A DNA stretch of 17,490 nucleotides. It comes from Treponema sp. (GTDB lineage Bacteria; Spirochaetota; Spirochaetia; Treponematales; Breznakiellaceae). The position numbers and the translations under genes were made by a program. This document shows positions 5,577 through 12,428 of this stretch, in pieces; positions within the stretch are counted from its first letter, which is position 1; each line of letters begins with the position of its first letter. The DNA is taken from assembly GCA_031268245.1 (NCBI GenBank), contig JAIRXN010000037.1, positions 1 to 17,490 of the forward strand, written 5' to 3'. Under the pieces are notes generated by a model. The model did no database searches. It was not told the origin of the DNA and saw nothing but the letters and a program-made list of their open reading frames with translations.

Positions 5577-7412
5577 TTACACGCCCAGCCGCTTCTCTAT
5601 GGCGTCAAGCTCGGCGTACAGCTCCTTGGGCAGTTTGTCGCCGAACTTGGGATAGTGGTTCTTGCGGACATCGGCGATTTCTTTTTTCCAGCCTTCGATG
5701 TCTACCGAGCAGAGTTCCTTCATCGCCTCAGACGTAACACCCTTGGGCGGCTCGATAGAGTCGGGTTTGGGCAGGTTGCCGATGGGGGTTTCCACGCAGT
5801 TGTCCTTACCGTCACAGCGGTCAAAGATCCAGGCCAATACCCGGCTGTTCTCGCCGTAACCGGGCCACATAAAATGCCCGTCTGAATCCTTGCGGAACCA
5901 GTTGACAAAGAAGATCTTGGGCAGCTTGTCGGTCCTGCCCTCGGCCTCAGCCTTTTGGCCCAGCTTGATCCAGTGCTTGAAGTAGTCGCCCATGTGGTAG
6001 CCGCAGAAGGGCAGCATGGCAAAGGGGTCCCGGCGCACCTGACCCACCTGGTCGGAGATGACCGCGGCGGTAACTTCAGAGCCGGTGATGGAACCCATAA
6101 AAACCCCGTGAATCCAATTCTTGCTCTGGTTCACCAGGGGGATGGTGCCGGGCCGCCGGCCGCCAAAGAGGAAGGCGCTGATCGGCACACCCTTGGGGTC
6201 TTCCCACTCCGGGGCGATAACCGGGCACTGCCGTGCCGGCGCGGTGAACCGGGCGTTGGGGTGGGCGATTTCCTCACCTTTGGGGCTCTTGTCCGTCTGG
6301 GGCGCGGGTCTCTTGTTCCCCTTCCAGTCGATAATCTCCTTGCCCGGAGCGCCGTGACCTATCATCTCCCACCAAATATCAGCGTCTTCGGTAAGGCCGC
6401 AGTTGGTAAAGATGGTATTTTTCTTGATCGATTCCATGGCGTTAAAGTTGGATTCGTTATTGGTACCGGGGGCGACGCCGAAAAAACCCGCTTCGGGGTT
6501 GATGGCGTAGAGCCGTCCGTCCGCGCCGAACTTCATCCACGCGATGTCGTCTCCCACGGTCTGGACCTTCCAGCCCGGCAGGGTGGGGATGAGCATGGCG
6601 AGGTTCGTCTTTCCGCAGGCCGAGGGGAAGGCGCCGGTAATGTACTTCACTTCACCGGAAGGGCTGGTAATCTTGAGGATGAGCATGTGTTCGGCAAGCC
6701 AGCCTTCGTCCCGGGCCAGTACGCTGGCGATGCGGAGCGCCAGGCACTTCTTGCCGAGGAGGGCGTTTCCGCCGTAACCTGAGCCGTAGGACCAAATCTC
6801 CCTCGTTTCGGGGAAGTGGCTGATGTACTTGTGTTCTATCGGAGCGCAGGGCCATTTGCCGTTGTCCGCTTCACCGGGGGCCAGGGGTTTGCCTACGGAA
6901 TGAAAACAGGGCACATAGAAACCGTCGCTGCCCAGGACATCCAGAACCTTGGTTCCCACCCTGGTCATGATATGCATATTCGCCACCACATAGGGGGAAT
7001 CGGTAAGCTGGACGCCTATCTTGGCTATTCCTGAGCCCACGGGCCCCATGGAGAAGGGGATCACGTACATGGCGCGGCCCTTCATGCTGTTCTTATAGAG
7101 AGCGCTCATGGTCTTTTTCAGCTCTGCAGGATCGATCCAGTTATTGGTGGGGCCTGCATCCTCCTGGCTCTGACTGGCAATGTAGGTGCGGTTTTCCACC
7201 CGGGCTACGTCGGAAGGATCGGATCGGAAAAGAAAACTGTTGGGCCGCTGCTTGAGGGGGGTAGCAAGCCCCGCCTCCAGAGTGATCTTGATCATTTTGT
7301 CGTATTCAGCCTGGCTGCCGTCACAAATTTCCACCGAGTCCGGGCTCATGAGGGCAACAGCCTCTTCAACCCATTTTTTAAGACCTGCATGTTTCAGTTC
7401 AGATACTTTCAT
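5577..7412 (-). CDS. pckG: Phosphoenolpyruvate carboxykinase, GTP-dependent
   Basis: Cytosolic enzyme interconverting oxaloacetate + GTP and PEP + CO2 + GDP. In fermenting or acetogenic gut spirochaetes it may run in the carboxylating direction. The start is set at the ATG at 7412 (611 residues) because CAGGAGGA lies just before it; an in-frame ATG nine codons upstream has no Shine-Dalgarno. Motifs of the GTP class: YGSGYGGNALLGKKC (209-223), the kinase-1 P-loop FPSACGKTN (262-270) with its reactive cysteine Cys266, the metal-binding pair DD near 289-290, and further on FTAPARQCP and FLFGGRRPGTIP. Length matches the roughly 600-620-residue GTP family, not the roughly 540-residue ATP family. 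It is transcribed alone. Confidence 0.97.
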   Translation of the reverse strand: MKVSELKHAGLKKWVEEAVALMSPDSVEICDGSQAEYDKMIKITLEAGLATPLKQRPNSFLFRSDPSDVARVENRTYIASQSQEDAGPTNNWIDPAELKKTMSALYKNSMKGRAMYVIPFSMGPVGSGIAKIGVQLTDSPYVVANMHIMTRVGTKVLDVLGSDGFYVPCFHSVGKPLAPGEADNGKWPCAPIEHKYISHFPETREIWSYGSGYGGNALLGKKCLALRIASVLARDEGWLAEHMLILKITSPSGEVKYITGAFPSACGKTNLAMLIPTLPGWKVQTVGDDIAWMKFGADGRLYAINPEAGFFGVAPGTNNESNFNAMESIKKNTIFTNCGLTEDADIWWEMIGHGAPGKEIIDWKGNKRPAPQTDKSPKGEEIAHPNARFTAPARQCPVIAPEWEDPKGVPISAFLFGGRRPGTIPLVNQSKNWIHGVFMGSITGSEVTAAVISDQVGQVRRDPFAMLPFCGYHMGDYFKHWIKLGQKAEAEGRTDKLPKIFFVNWFRKDSDGHFMWPGYGENSRVLAWIFDRCDGKDNCVETPIGNLPKPDSIEPPKGVTSEAMKELCSVDIEGWKKEIADVRKNHYPKFGDKLPKELYAELDAIEKRLGV

Positions 7413-7462
7413 TTTTCCTCCTGCCGCTAATTGGGACATAAATTTTATCTTTTGTTGAATAA

Positions 7463-7492
7463 ATTATAGTAAAAACCGGAGAAAAGATCCAC
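7463..7492 (-). promoter_or_regulatory. Probable pckG promoter
   Basis: A perfect TATAAT on the minus strand (7468-7463) lies 50 nt before the pckG start. A weak -35 candidate (TGGATC) is found 17 nt further upstream. The roughly 45-nt leader is AT-rich and ends in the strong Shine-Dalgarno. Confidence 0.5.
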
Positions 7493-7508
7493 TGATAAAA
7501 AGACAGTT

Positions 7509-7545
7509 GAGGCCGTTCCAAAACTTCAGCTTTTGGAACAAGCTC
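7509..7545. repeat. Dispersed hairpin repeat, copy 4
   Basis: GAGGCCGTTCCAAAA (7509-7523), 7-nt loop CTTCAGC, TTTTGGAACAAGCTC (7531-7545). This is a 15-bp stem with wobble pairs, in the divergent gap between pckG and the next gene. It is nearly the same as copy 6 at 9866. Confidence 0.75.
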
Positions 7546-7562
7546 AGGCAATACCCTAATTC

Positions 7563-7591
7563 TTCATTTTTAATATTCCGATATATACAAT
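7563..7591 (+). promoter_or_regulatory. Probable promoter of the 129-aa protein gene
   Basis: TTCATT (7563-7568), 17-nt spacer and TACAAT (7586-7591). The -35 is poor and the -10 good. The expected start point near 7598 leaves a short leader containing AAGGGA before the ATG at 7605. Confidence 0.45.
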
Positions 7592-7604
7592 AAGGGATTA
7601 TGAA

Positions 7605-7994
7605 ATGAGGATAATTGCTTTGCCCAGTATGGGATTTGCGATCTCGGCCTACCAGGGGGGACGTATGTCTCTGCCTGTAAACCCCTCACAGTACATCTAT
7701 TCCCACTTCCGCCATGTTTCCGGAGTTCCCGCTCCCGAAGGAGTCCGGGGCCTTACCATCAACAAACTCAAGATCCTGGATGCCCTTATAGAGAGTCTTT
7801 CAAGGCTTAAACAGCAGCCCCAGCCTTTCTTCGGGGAAGACGGAGAAAGCGCCGACAAGCGGCTTGATTCCCTCATCAATCATTATGAAAGCCAGATCAA
7901 GGCGGCCCAGGCTGCGGCCCAGGCGATTCCCTACGCCGCCCAATCCTCCGCATCCGTCATGGCTCCGGGGAGCCTCGTGAGCCTTTCCGCCTGA
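7605..7994 (+). CDS. Unrecognised small protein (129 aa)
   Basis: I do not recognise a family. The protein begins with a short hydrophobic stretch, followed by a patterned segment (SQYIYSHFRHVSGVPAPEG), a predicted helix (NKLKILDALIESLSRLK), a charged linker, and an alanine/glutamine-rich helix ending in a serine/alanine tail. There is no signal peptide or clear TM segment. The start at 7605 has AAGGGA eight bases upstream; an alternative ATG at 7665 is preceded by AGGGGGG and would give 109 residues. Codon use resembles the neighbours, and a promoter precedes it, so it is probably a real gene. Conservation in other spirochaetes is my guess, not seen here. Confidence 0.7.
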   Translation: MRIIALPSMGFAISAYQGGRMSLPVNPSQYIYSHFRHVSGVPAPEGVRGLTINKLKILDALIESLSRLKQQPQPFFGEDGESADKRLDSLINHYESQIKAAQAAAQAIPYAAQSSASVMAPGSLVSLSA

Positions 7995-8007
7995 TAAAAA
8001 CAAGAAA

Positions 8008-8045
8008 AGGCTGTTCTTTCAAAACTGAAGTTTTGAAAGAGCCTC
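8008..8045. repeat. Dispersed hairpin repeat, copy 5
   Basis: CTTTCAAAACT (8016-8026) and AGTTTTGAAAG (8029-8039) are perfectly complementary. Outer bases AGGCT and AGCCT extend the stem past a 3-nt bulge. It fills the convergent gap between the 129-aa protein gene and the solute-binding protein gene, touches the stop of the latter, and may terminate both. Confidence 0.7.
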
Positions 8046-9319
8046 TATTCTCTATTAATCCTGTTCCATTCATTGATACGGCGTTCCAGGGGGCGGATGT
8101 CTTCCCGGCTGTCCTGGCGGATTCGTTCATGGAGGTAGGGGAGGATCACCCTCTCTTTAAGGCGCGTCCAGTTGAGGGGGAGGATGTTGGGAGGCGAGAA
8201 GAAGTCCCCCGGAGGCAGGCGGCCGAGGAGGCTGGGGTAGAAAAGGGGGAAAATCTGCTCGGTAACCGGCCTCATGGCGGAAAAGCCCCCGGCAATCCCG
8301 AAGGAAGTTTCCAGGAGCCTGAAGTCCCTGCTGCGTTCCAGCATGTGTCGCTGGGTTTCCTGATTGAAAAACCAGCGGGTAAAGGCCGCCGCCGCTTTTC
8401 CGGCCTTTCCTCCCTTGGGGATGCCGTAGTATACGGAACCTTCGATCAGGGGGATCGTGTCGTTTTCGGAAATCCAGCGGAAGTCCAGGCTGCCCCGCCG
8501 TTCCGGCGCCAGGGTAAAGATGTCCGCCGAATTCATGTAGGCAAAGAGGATACGACCCTGCGAGACAAGGCGGTGAAGCGGTTCATAAAAATATTTAAAG
8601 ACAAAATCGTCTTCCGCCTGGAAGCCCGAATTAACTTCTTCGATCCAGTTACGGACATAGACCATTGCCCGTTCCAGAGCGGTATTGTCCCATGCCAGAG
8701 GGGCGGCTTCCCGGAAACCGGTATTGAAGAGAGCCGTGGTGATAAATAGAAATTCATCATCCCAGGCAGGAGAGAAACCTATCCGGGTAAAAACGCCGTT
8801 CCGCTGCTGGTTATAGGCCATACCGAGCCTGCGGGCTTCTTCAAAATCAATGGTGAAAGGATTGGATAGTTTTTGTTCCTCTTCTCTGGTAAAGATCAGG
8901 GCGGGCATATTGAAGGAGACGGGCAGAAGGTACTGTTTGCCTTCAATCTTTCCCAGAGCCAGAAGCGGGGCATAGAAGTTTTCCGGCGGAATGTCTTCTT
9001 CCCGGAGAAAAGAGTCCAGAGGCCGGAATAGAGTCCGGGTAGAGATACTTTTAAGCCAGCTCCCCGCTACAATGTCGGGGTATTCATGCTGCTTGTTACC
9101 GTTCAGTAAGGCCAGTTCACGGGCAGGAGATTCAAAATAACGGATCTCTATCTTGTACTCATCCTGAGACGCATTAAAAGATTCCGAATAGAGGGCAAAA
9201 TCGCTCTGGTCTGTCCACAGTACGGCAGTACTTTTTTCCTGCATACAGGAGTAAAGAACGGGAAGGCTTATAAGCAGGATACTGAAGAAGAAACGGAACC
9301 CCGCCGGTTTTTTTTGCAT
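8045..9319 (-). CDS. Solute-binding lipoprotein of ABC-transporter type (family 1, sugar-like)
   Basis: 424-residue extracytoplasmic binding protein. The N-terminus is a lipoprotein signal (positive MQKKPAGFR, hydrophobic core, LYSC with Cys25 as lipidation site; spirochaete lipoboxes are often relaxed like this). The body shows family-1 binding-protein features: an N-terminal lobe with ALYSESFNASQDEYKIEI, PDIVAGSW, GKIEGKQYLLPVSFNMPALIF for the hinge region, and late in the protein GSVYYGIPKGGKAGKAAAAF followed by WFFNQETQ. No permease or ATPase gene is adjacent, so the protein is an orphan here. Carbohydrate is the family's usual ligand, but specificity cannot be read. The ATG follows AGGAT, which is also part of its -10 box. 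Codons 2-4 contain an A8 tract. Confidence 0.85.
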   Translation of the reverse strand: MQKKPAGFRFFFSILLISLPVLYSCMQEKSTAVLWTDQSDFALYSESFNASQDEYKIEIRYFESPARELALLNGNKQHEYPDIVAGSWLKSISTRTLFRPLDSFLREEDIPPENFYAPLLALGKIEGKQYLLPVSFNMPALIFTREEEQKLSNPFTIDFEEARRLGMAYNQQRNGVFTRIGFSPAWDDEFLFITTALFNTGFREAAPLAWDNTALERAMVYVRNWIEEVNSGFQAEDDFVFKYFYEPLHRLVSQGRILFAYMNSADIFTLAPERRGSLDFRWISENDTIPLIEGSVYYGIPKGGKAGKAAAAFTRWFFNQETQRHMLERSRDFRLLETSFGIAGGFSAMRPVTEQIFPLFYPSLLGRLPPGDFFSPPNILPLNWTRLKERVILPYLHERIRQDSREDIRPLERRINEWNRINRE

Positions 9320-9324
9320 AATTC

Positions 9325-9376
9325 ATCCTATTGATGGTCTTCTGCGCTTGTCAATCCTGCATAGCCCGGGTATGAT
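9325..9376. promoter_or_regulatory. Back-to-back divergent promoters with overlapping -35 boxes
   Basis: Plus strand: TTGTCA (9348-9353), 17-nt spacer, TATGAT (9371-9376), then six bases to the ATG at 9383. Minus strand: perfect TTGACA (9354-9349), 18-nt spacer, TAGGAT (9330-9325), then five bases to the ATG at 9319. The two -35 hexamers overlap by five bases, so one polymerase should exclude the other. Both -10 boxes are so close to the starts that the mRNAs would be leaderless or nearly so. Confidence 0.6.
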
Positions 9377-9382
9377 TAGGAA

Positions 9383-9862
9383 ATGCAAGTACGGGATGCC
9401 CAAGTCCTCAGGTTGATTGAACGGCTGGGAGAGCATTACAAGAACAATATCTCAAACCGGTTCATCCGGCCCGCACTGTTGCAGCTTCCCTTTGAGAAGC
9501 AGTCGTGGACTCTTCTTGAGGTTCTTACCGAAAAAAGTGAACAGTACCGCTATGAGGGCTTTATTCTGGATGAACTCTACCGGCAGGTTGCGGCCGCGGC
9601 CCGCTTTGTGGCTCTGACCCGGCGGGAACTGGTGCCTACACTGCGGAACCGGCTTGGAGGAAGTTCGTCCGGCCCGGAGAGGGTATTGAAGGACATGGCG
9701 GTGAACAATTTCAGTTCCAACTTGCAGCTTTTTGCGGATCTCGTAAACGAACTCTACGTAAGTCTCACCGAACTTGATAAGGCTGAAGCCAAAGGCCGCC
9801 GTCCCCTCTATCTGCAGATGCCCGAGCTTTCCGACATCGGCCGCATGCTTGTCGGCAACTGA
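9383..9862 (+). CDS. Unrecognised helical protein (159 aa)
   Basis: No family recognised. The protein looks all-helical and soluble: amphipathic segments such as QVLRLIERLGEHYKNNISNRFIRPALLQL, a WTLLEVLTEKSEQYRYEGFILDELYRQV region, and a basic stretch RRELVPTLRNRLGG. The C-terminus contains QLFADLVNELYVSLTELDKAEA and ends DIGRMLVGN. There is no signal peptide or TM segment. The start is supported by a sigma-70 promoter right in front and by AGGAA. Divergent from the solute-binding lipoprotein and sharing its promoter region, so the two could be co-regulated or mutually exclusive. Confidence 0.75.
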   Translation: MQVRDAQVLRLIERLGEHYKNNISNRFIRPALLQLPFEKQSWTLLEVLTEKSEQYRYEGFILDELYRQVAAAARFVALTRRELVPTLRNRLGGSSSGPERVLKDMAVNNFSSNLQLFADLVNELYVSLTELDKAEAKGRRPLYLQMPELSDIGRMLVGN

Positions 9863-9865
9863 TCC

Positions 9866-9904
9866 GAGGCTGTTCCAAAAAAACCTGAGTTTTGGAACAA
9901 GCTC
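9866..9904. repeat. Dispersed hairpin repeat, copy 6 (convergent gap)
   Basis: GAGGCTGTTCCAAAA (9866-9880), 9-nt loop, TTTTGGAACAAGCTC (9890-9904). It begins four bases after the 159-aa gene stop and overlaps the aminotransferase stop codon, so it probably serves as a shared terminator structure for both. Confidence 0.75.
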
Positions 9905-11213
9905 ATTCGTCGTTATTTTCCGCCAGTTCATCCGCCACAGCGTAAATCGTATCGTATACCTTAGGAATATCTTCTTCCCCAATGCTGGAGAAGGCGATGC
10001 GGAGATAGTTGTCTCCCAGGGAGACCGTTCCTATGCCGTGTTTGTAGAGCAGTTCCTGTCTGAGGCTTTCCGCATCGACTCCGGTACAGCGGAAACACAT
10101 AAAGTAGCCTGAGTTGAAAGGAAGAACCTTCAAAACCGGGTGATTTTTTCTGGATTTTACCGAGTTCTTGACAATACAGTAGCGGCGCCGAAGCAGATCC
10201 CGGTACTGTTTCTTTTCTCCCGGAGTACGGTAGTCCTCCATGGCCTTAAGCATGAGGTACTGCGCGGAAGTGTTGGCGCAGGAGACGGAAGACCGGATCG
10301 CCCCCATGAGTTTTCTGATCAGGGCATCGTAGTGAAGCTGATTGAGACCCTTGCTGCCGAAAGTGAGGAAACCCATTCTGAGCCCCCAGACATAGTCCTC
10401 CTTGATGGGGCCGTCTACCTTGACTGCCAGAATCCGCTCATGGAGGTCTGCGAAACGGACAAAGAGGCTCTCCTTGCTGATGTTTTCTTCGTAAAAGAGC
10501 CCGAAATAGGCGTCGTCGCAGATCACCAGCACATCCGCTCCGCCTTCCGCTATTTTCTCAAGGAGACTGACAAAGGCTTCCTCTTCGTCCCTGGTGGGAG
10601 AGTAGCCTGAAGGGTTATTGGGGAAGTTGAGAACGATGCGGACTACCCCTGTCCGGGCGGCCTCGTCCTTTACCGCCGCGGAAATAGCCTCCATATCGAG
10701 ACCCGGCCCTGTGCTGAAGAAGGAGATCCCCCGGAGTTCCGCTCCCCGGCGGATATTGAAGATGAGGCCGTAGTTGTCCCAGCATGGATCACTTGCCAGG
10801 ATCGTGGCGCCTTTGCTGATAAACATGTCGGCAATACAGGAGAGTCCTGCGGTAAGGCCGGCAACTACCACGGGGAGGCTTATCCGCTCACTCCGGAGCG
10901 AGGGATTTTTTTGGAGAATGAGATCCTTCCAGATCCTGCGGGCTTCTTCCACCCCGGCTGTGGGGGCATAGGCGACCGATTGTTCCGGGGTGAGGGCGGA
11001 CATGTTATCCGCAATGGCGGAAAGAATCAGGGGCTTTCCTTTGTTATAGGCCATGCCGATGGTACCGTTGGCAAAATAGGCGGATTTTTTGGCTTCCGCG
11101 GACTGGGCAATGATGCCTTTGGGAAAATAAAAACGCCGGCCCAAATTTGAAAGTATCCGGCCTGCGATGCTTCCTTCCAGCACCTGGTTGAGTTCGTCAG
11201 CAAGGGGGTTCAT
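9903..11213 (-). CDS. Class I/II (fold-type I) PLP aminotransferase
   Basis: 436-residue cytosolic aminotransferase of the aspartate/aromatic type. Visible motifs: substrate/cofactor segment YAPTAGVEEARRIW, NFPNNPSGY (196-204, Asn200 binding PLP), CDDAYFG (232-238, Asp233 pairing with the pyridine nitrogen and Tyr236), the Schiff-base lysine most likely Lys271 in VDGPIKEDYVWGLRMG, and Arg279 for the phosphate. Near the C-terminus GDNYLRIAFSS carries the arginine expected to bind the substrate carboxylate. The N-terminus MNPLADELNQVLEG is hydrophilic. The Shine-Dalgarno is GGAGAG. Substrate is not determined; it may act on alanine, aspartate or aromatic amino acids. Divergent from moxR. Confidence 0.9.
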   Translation of the reverse strand: MNPLADELNQVLEGSIAGRILSNLGRRFYFPKGIIAQSAEAKKSAYFANGTIGMAYNKGKPLILSAIADNMSALTPEQSVAYAPTAGVEEARRIWKDLILQKNPSLRSERISLPVVVAGLTAGLSCIADMFISKGATILASDPCWDNYGLIFNIRRGAELRGISFFSTGPGLDMEAISAAVKDEAARTGVVRIVLNFPNNPSGYSPTRDEEEAFVSLLEKIAEGGADVLVICDDAYFGLFYEENISKESLFVRFADLHERILAVKVDGPIKEDYVWGLRMGFLTFGSKGLNQLHYDALIRKLMGAIRSSVSCANTSAQYLMLKAMEDYRTPGEKKQYRDLLRRRYCIVKNSVKSRKNHPVLKVLPFNSGYFMCFRCTGVDAESLRQELLYKHGIGTVSLGDNYLRIAFSSIGEEDIPKVYDTIYAVADELAENNDE

Positions 11214-11270
11214 GTGTCTCTCCGGGCCGCGAGGCCCAAGGAATTATTTTATTTTTCCGCCATACGGCGG
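11211..11270. repeat. Two-hairpin repeat, copy A (aminotransferase leader)
   Basis: Begins at the aminotransferase start codon with CATGTGTC, then a GGGCC/GGCCC hairpin (11224-11237), AAGGAATT, and a CCGCC/GGCGG hairpin (about 11250-11263). A related arrangement lies at 12361-12422. In the aminotransferase mRNA both hairpins fall in the leader, just before the GGAGAG Shine-Dalgarno. Confidence 0.5.
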
Positions 11271-11384
11271 CTCTATTACGATGGAGTATTCTCTTCCAAA
11301 AGGTGTTATATGTCAAGAAACCGGTATCCTCTTGTTCCCCGGCTAAAGATGAATGTTCGGCTACCTTTTTTTCGCAAATCCGGA

Positions 11385-11390
11385 TAAAAT
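11385..11390 (+). promoter_or_regulatory. Candidate -10 box of the moxR-bat operon
   Basis: TAAAAT six bases before the moxR ATG, the same spacing as at 4959 and 9383. No good -35 is visible 16-18 nt upstream; a T7 tract lies at 11366-11372. Only the -10 and its spacing support this call. Confidence 0.35.
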
Positions 11391-11396
11391 GGAATC

Positions 11397-12356
11397 ATGA
11401 ATTGCGAAGAATTGCTTGCATCTTACCGCGCCGAGATGGCAAAACGCATTGTAGGGCAGAAAGACATGGTGGATTCCCTTCTCATGGCCCTCATCGCCGG
11501 GGGGCATGTGCTCTTGGAGGGGGCGCCGGGCCTGGCAAAGACGCTGGCGGTAAAGAGCCTTGCCGGGATTACCGGGCTTTCCTTCAAACGTATTCAGTTT
11601 ACCCCGGATCTTCTCCCCGCAGACCTTACAGGCACCCTGATCTGGGAGCCTGCCCATGCCGCGGGCGGGGGGAGTTTTTCGGTACGAAAGGGGCCGGTCT
11701 TTGCCAATGTGATTCTGGCGGACGAGATAAACCGTTCTCCGGCCAAGGTTCAGTCCGCCCTGCTTGAAGCCATGGAGGAACGGCAGGTAACCATCGGGGA
11801 GGAGACTCATCAACTGCCCGATCCCTTCTTTGTGCTGGCAACCGAGAACCCCATAGATTTTGAAGGAACCTATGAGCTTCCCGAGGCCGAACTGGATCGT
11901 TTCCTTATCAAGCTTTCCCTTTCCTACCCCAGCGGAGATGAAGAACTGTCCATTGTCGCCGCTTCTCCCGCCCTTTCGGCCCGGGCGGGGAGCGCGGAGT
12001 CTCTGCGGCCTGTTCTTGACCGGGAAGCGCTTGCCTCCTTCCGTTTCTCCGCGGACGAGGTAAAAATCGACGAAAAGATGCTTCAGTATATTGTCTCCAT
12101 AGTTGCAGCCACCCGGCAATACAAGTACATCTCCTTTGGAGCTTCTCCCCGTGCGTCCATTGCGCTTGCACGGCTTGCGCGGATTAAGGCTTCCTTTGAA
12201 GGCCGGGATTTTGTGAGGCCCGGAGACATAAAGACCCTTGCCCCCATGGTATTACGGCACCGGCTGGTTCTCTCCTACGAGGCGGAAGCGGAAGGCATCA
12301 ATGCAGACAGCGTAATCTCCCGCATTCTCGCCCATGTACCGATTCCTCTGGGATAA
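11397..12356 (+). CDS. moxR: MoxR-family AAA+ ATPase
   Basis: 319-residue AAA+ ATPase of the MoxR group, thought to act as a chaperone with vWA-domain partners encoded next to it. Walker A EGAPGLAKT (41-49), Walker B VILADEINR (105-113), sensor 1 ATENP (148-152), LPEAELDRFL (161-170) with arginine-finger region, and a C-terminal lid domain with YKYISFGASPRASIALAR (sensor 2 region) and VRPGDIKTLAPMVLRHRL. It is the first gene of the plus-strand bat cluster; 72 nt separate it from the DUF58 gene. No strong Shine-Dalgarno precedes the ATG (GGAATC), which fits the leaderless proposal. Confidence 0.95.
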   Translation: MNCEELLASYRAEMAKRIVGQKDMVDSLLMALIAGGHVLLEGAPGLAKTLAVKSLAGITGLSFKRIQFTPDLLPADLTGTLIWEPAHAAGGGSFSVRKGPVFANVILADEINRSPAKVQSALLEAMEERQVTIGEETHQLPDPFFVLATENPIDFEGTYELPEAELDRFLIKLSLSYPSGDEELSIVAASPALSARAGSAESLRPVLDREALASFRFSADEVKIDEKMLQYIVSIVAATRQYKYISFGASPRASIALARLARIKASFEGRDFVRPGDIKTLAPMVLRHRLVLSYEAEAEGINADSVISRILAHVPIPLG

Positions 12357-12360
12357 GCCG

Positions 12361-12422
12361 CATGTGTCCCTTCGGGCCACGAGCATAAGGAAATTGATGG
12401 TACGGCGCCGCCAGGAGGCGGC
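12361..12422. repeat. Two-hairpin repeat, copy B, with Shine-Dalgarno in the second hairpin
   Basis: CATGTGTCCCTTCGGGCCACGAG matches copy A in most positions, followed by AAGGAAATT and GCCGCC (12407-12412) - AGGA - GGCGGC (12417-12422). The GGAGG Shine-Dalgarno of the DUF58 gene (12414-12418) is in the loop and first stem bases, so the fold could limit access of ribosomes. Confidence 0.5.
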
Positions 12423-12428
12423 TTGCGC

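Noticed and set aside
5955..6782. 275-codon open frame on the plus strand opposite pckG
   Set aside because: Antisense shadow of a highly conserved, motif-complete PEP carboxykinase; composition follows GC-rich codons of the real gene and no motif is present.
7412..7439. Upstream ATG (7439) as pckG start
   Set aside because: The strong CAGGAGGA lies between 7439 and 7412, at correct spacing for 7412 only; the extra nine residues are encoded by the Shine-Dalgarno region.
8033..8749. 238-codon open frame on the plus strand
   Set aside because: Opposite the solute-binding lipoprotein, which has a signal peptide and family motifs; begins inside a hairpin repeat.
1218..9904. CRISPR-like array
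   Set aside because: The repeats are isolated palindromes kilobases apart, with no regular spacers and no cas genes.
11250..11263. CCGCC/GGCGG dyad as a terminator
   Set aside because: No T-run follows it on either strand in the needed orientation for a neighbouring gene end; both neighbours start here rather than end.
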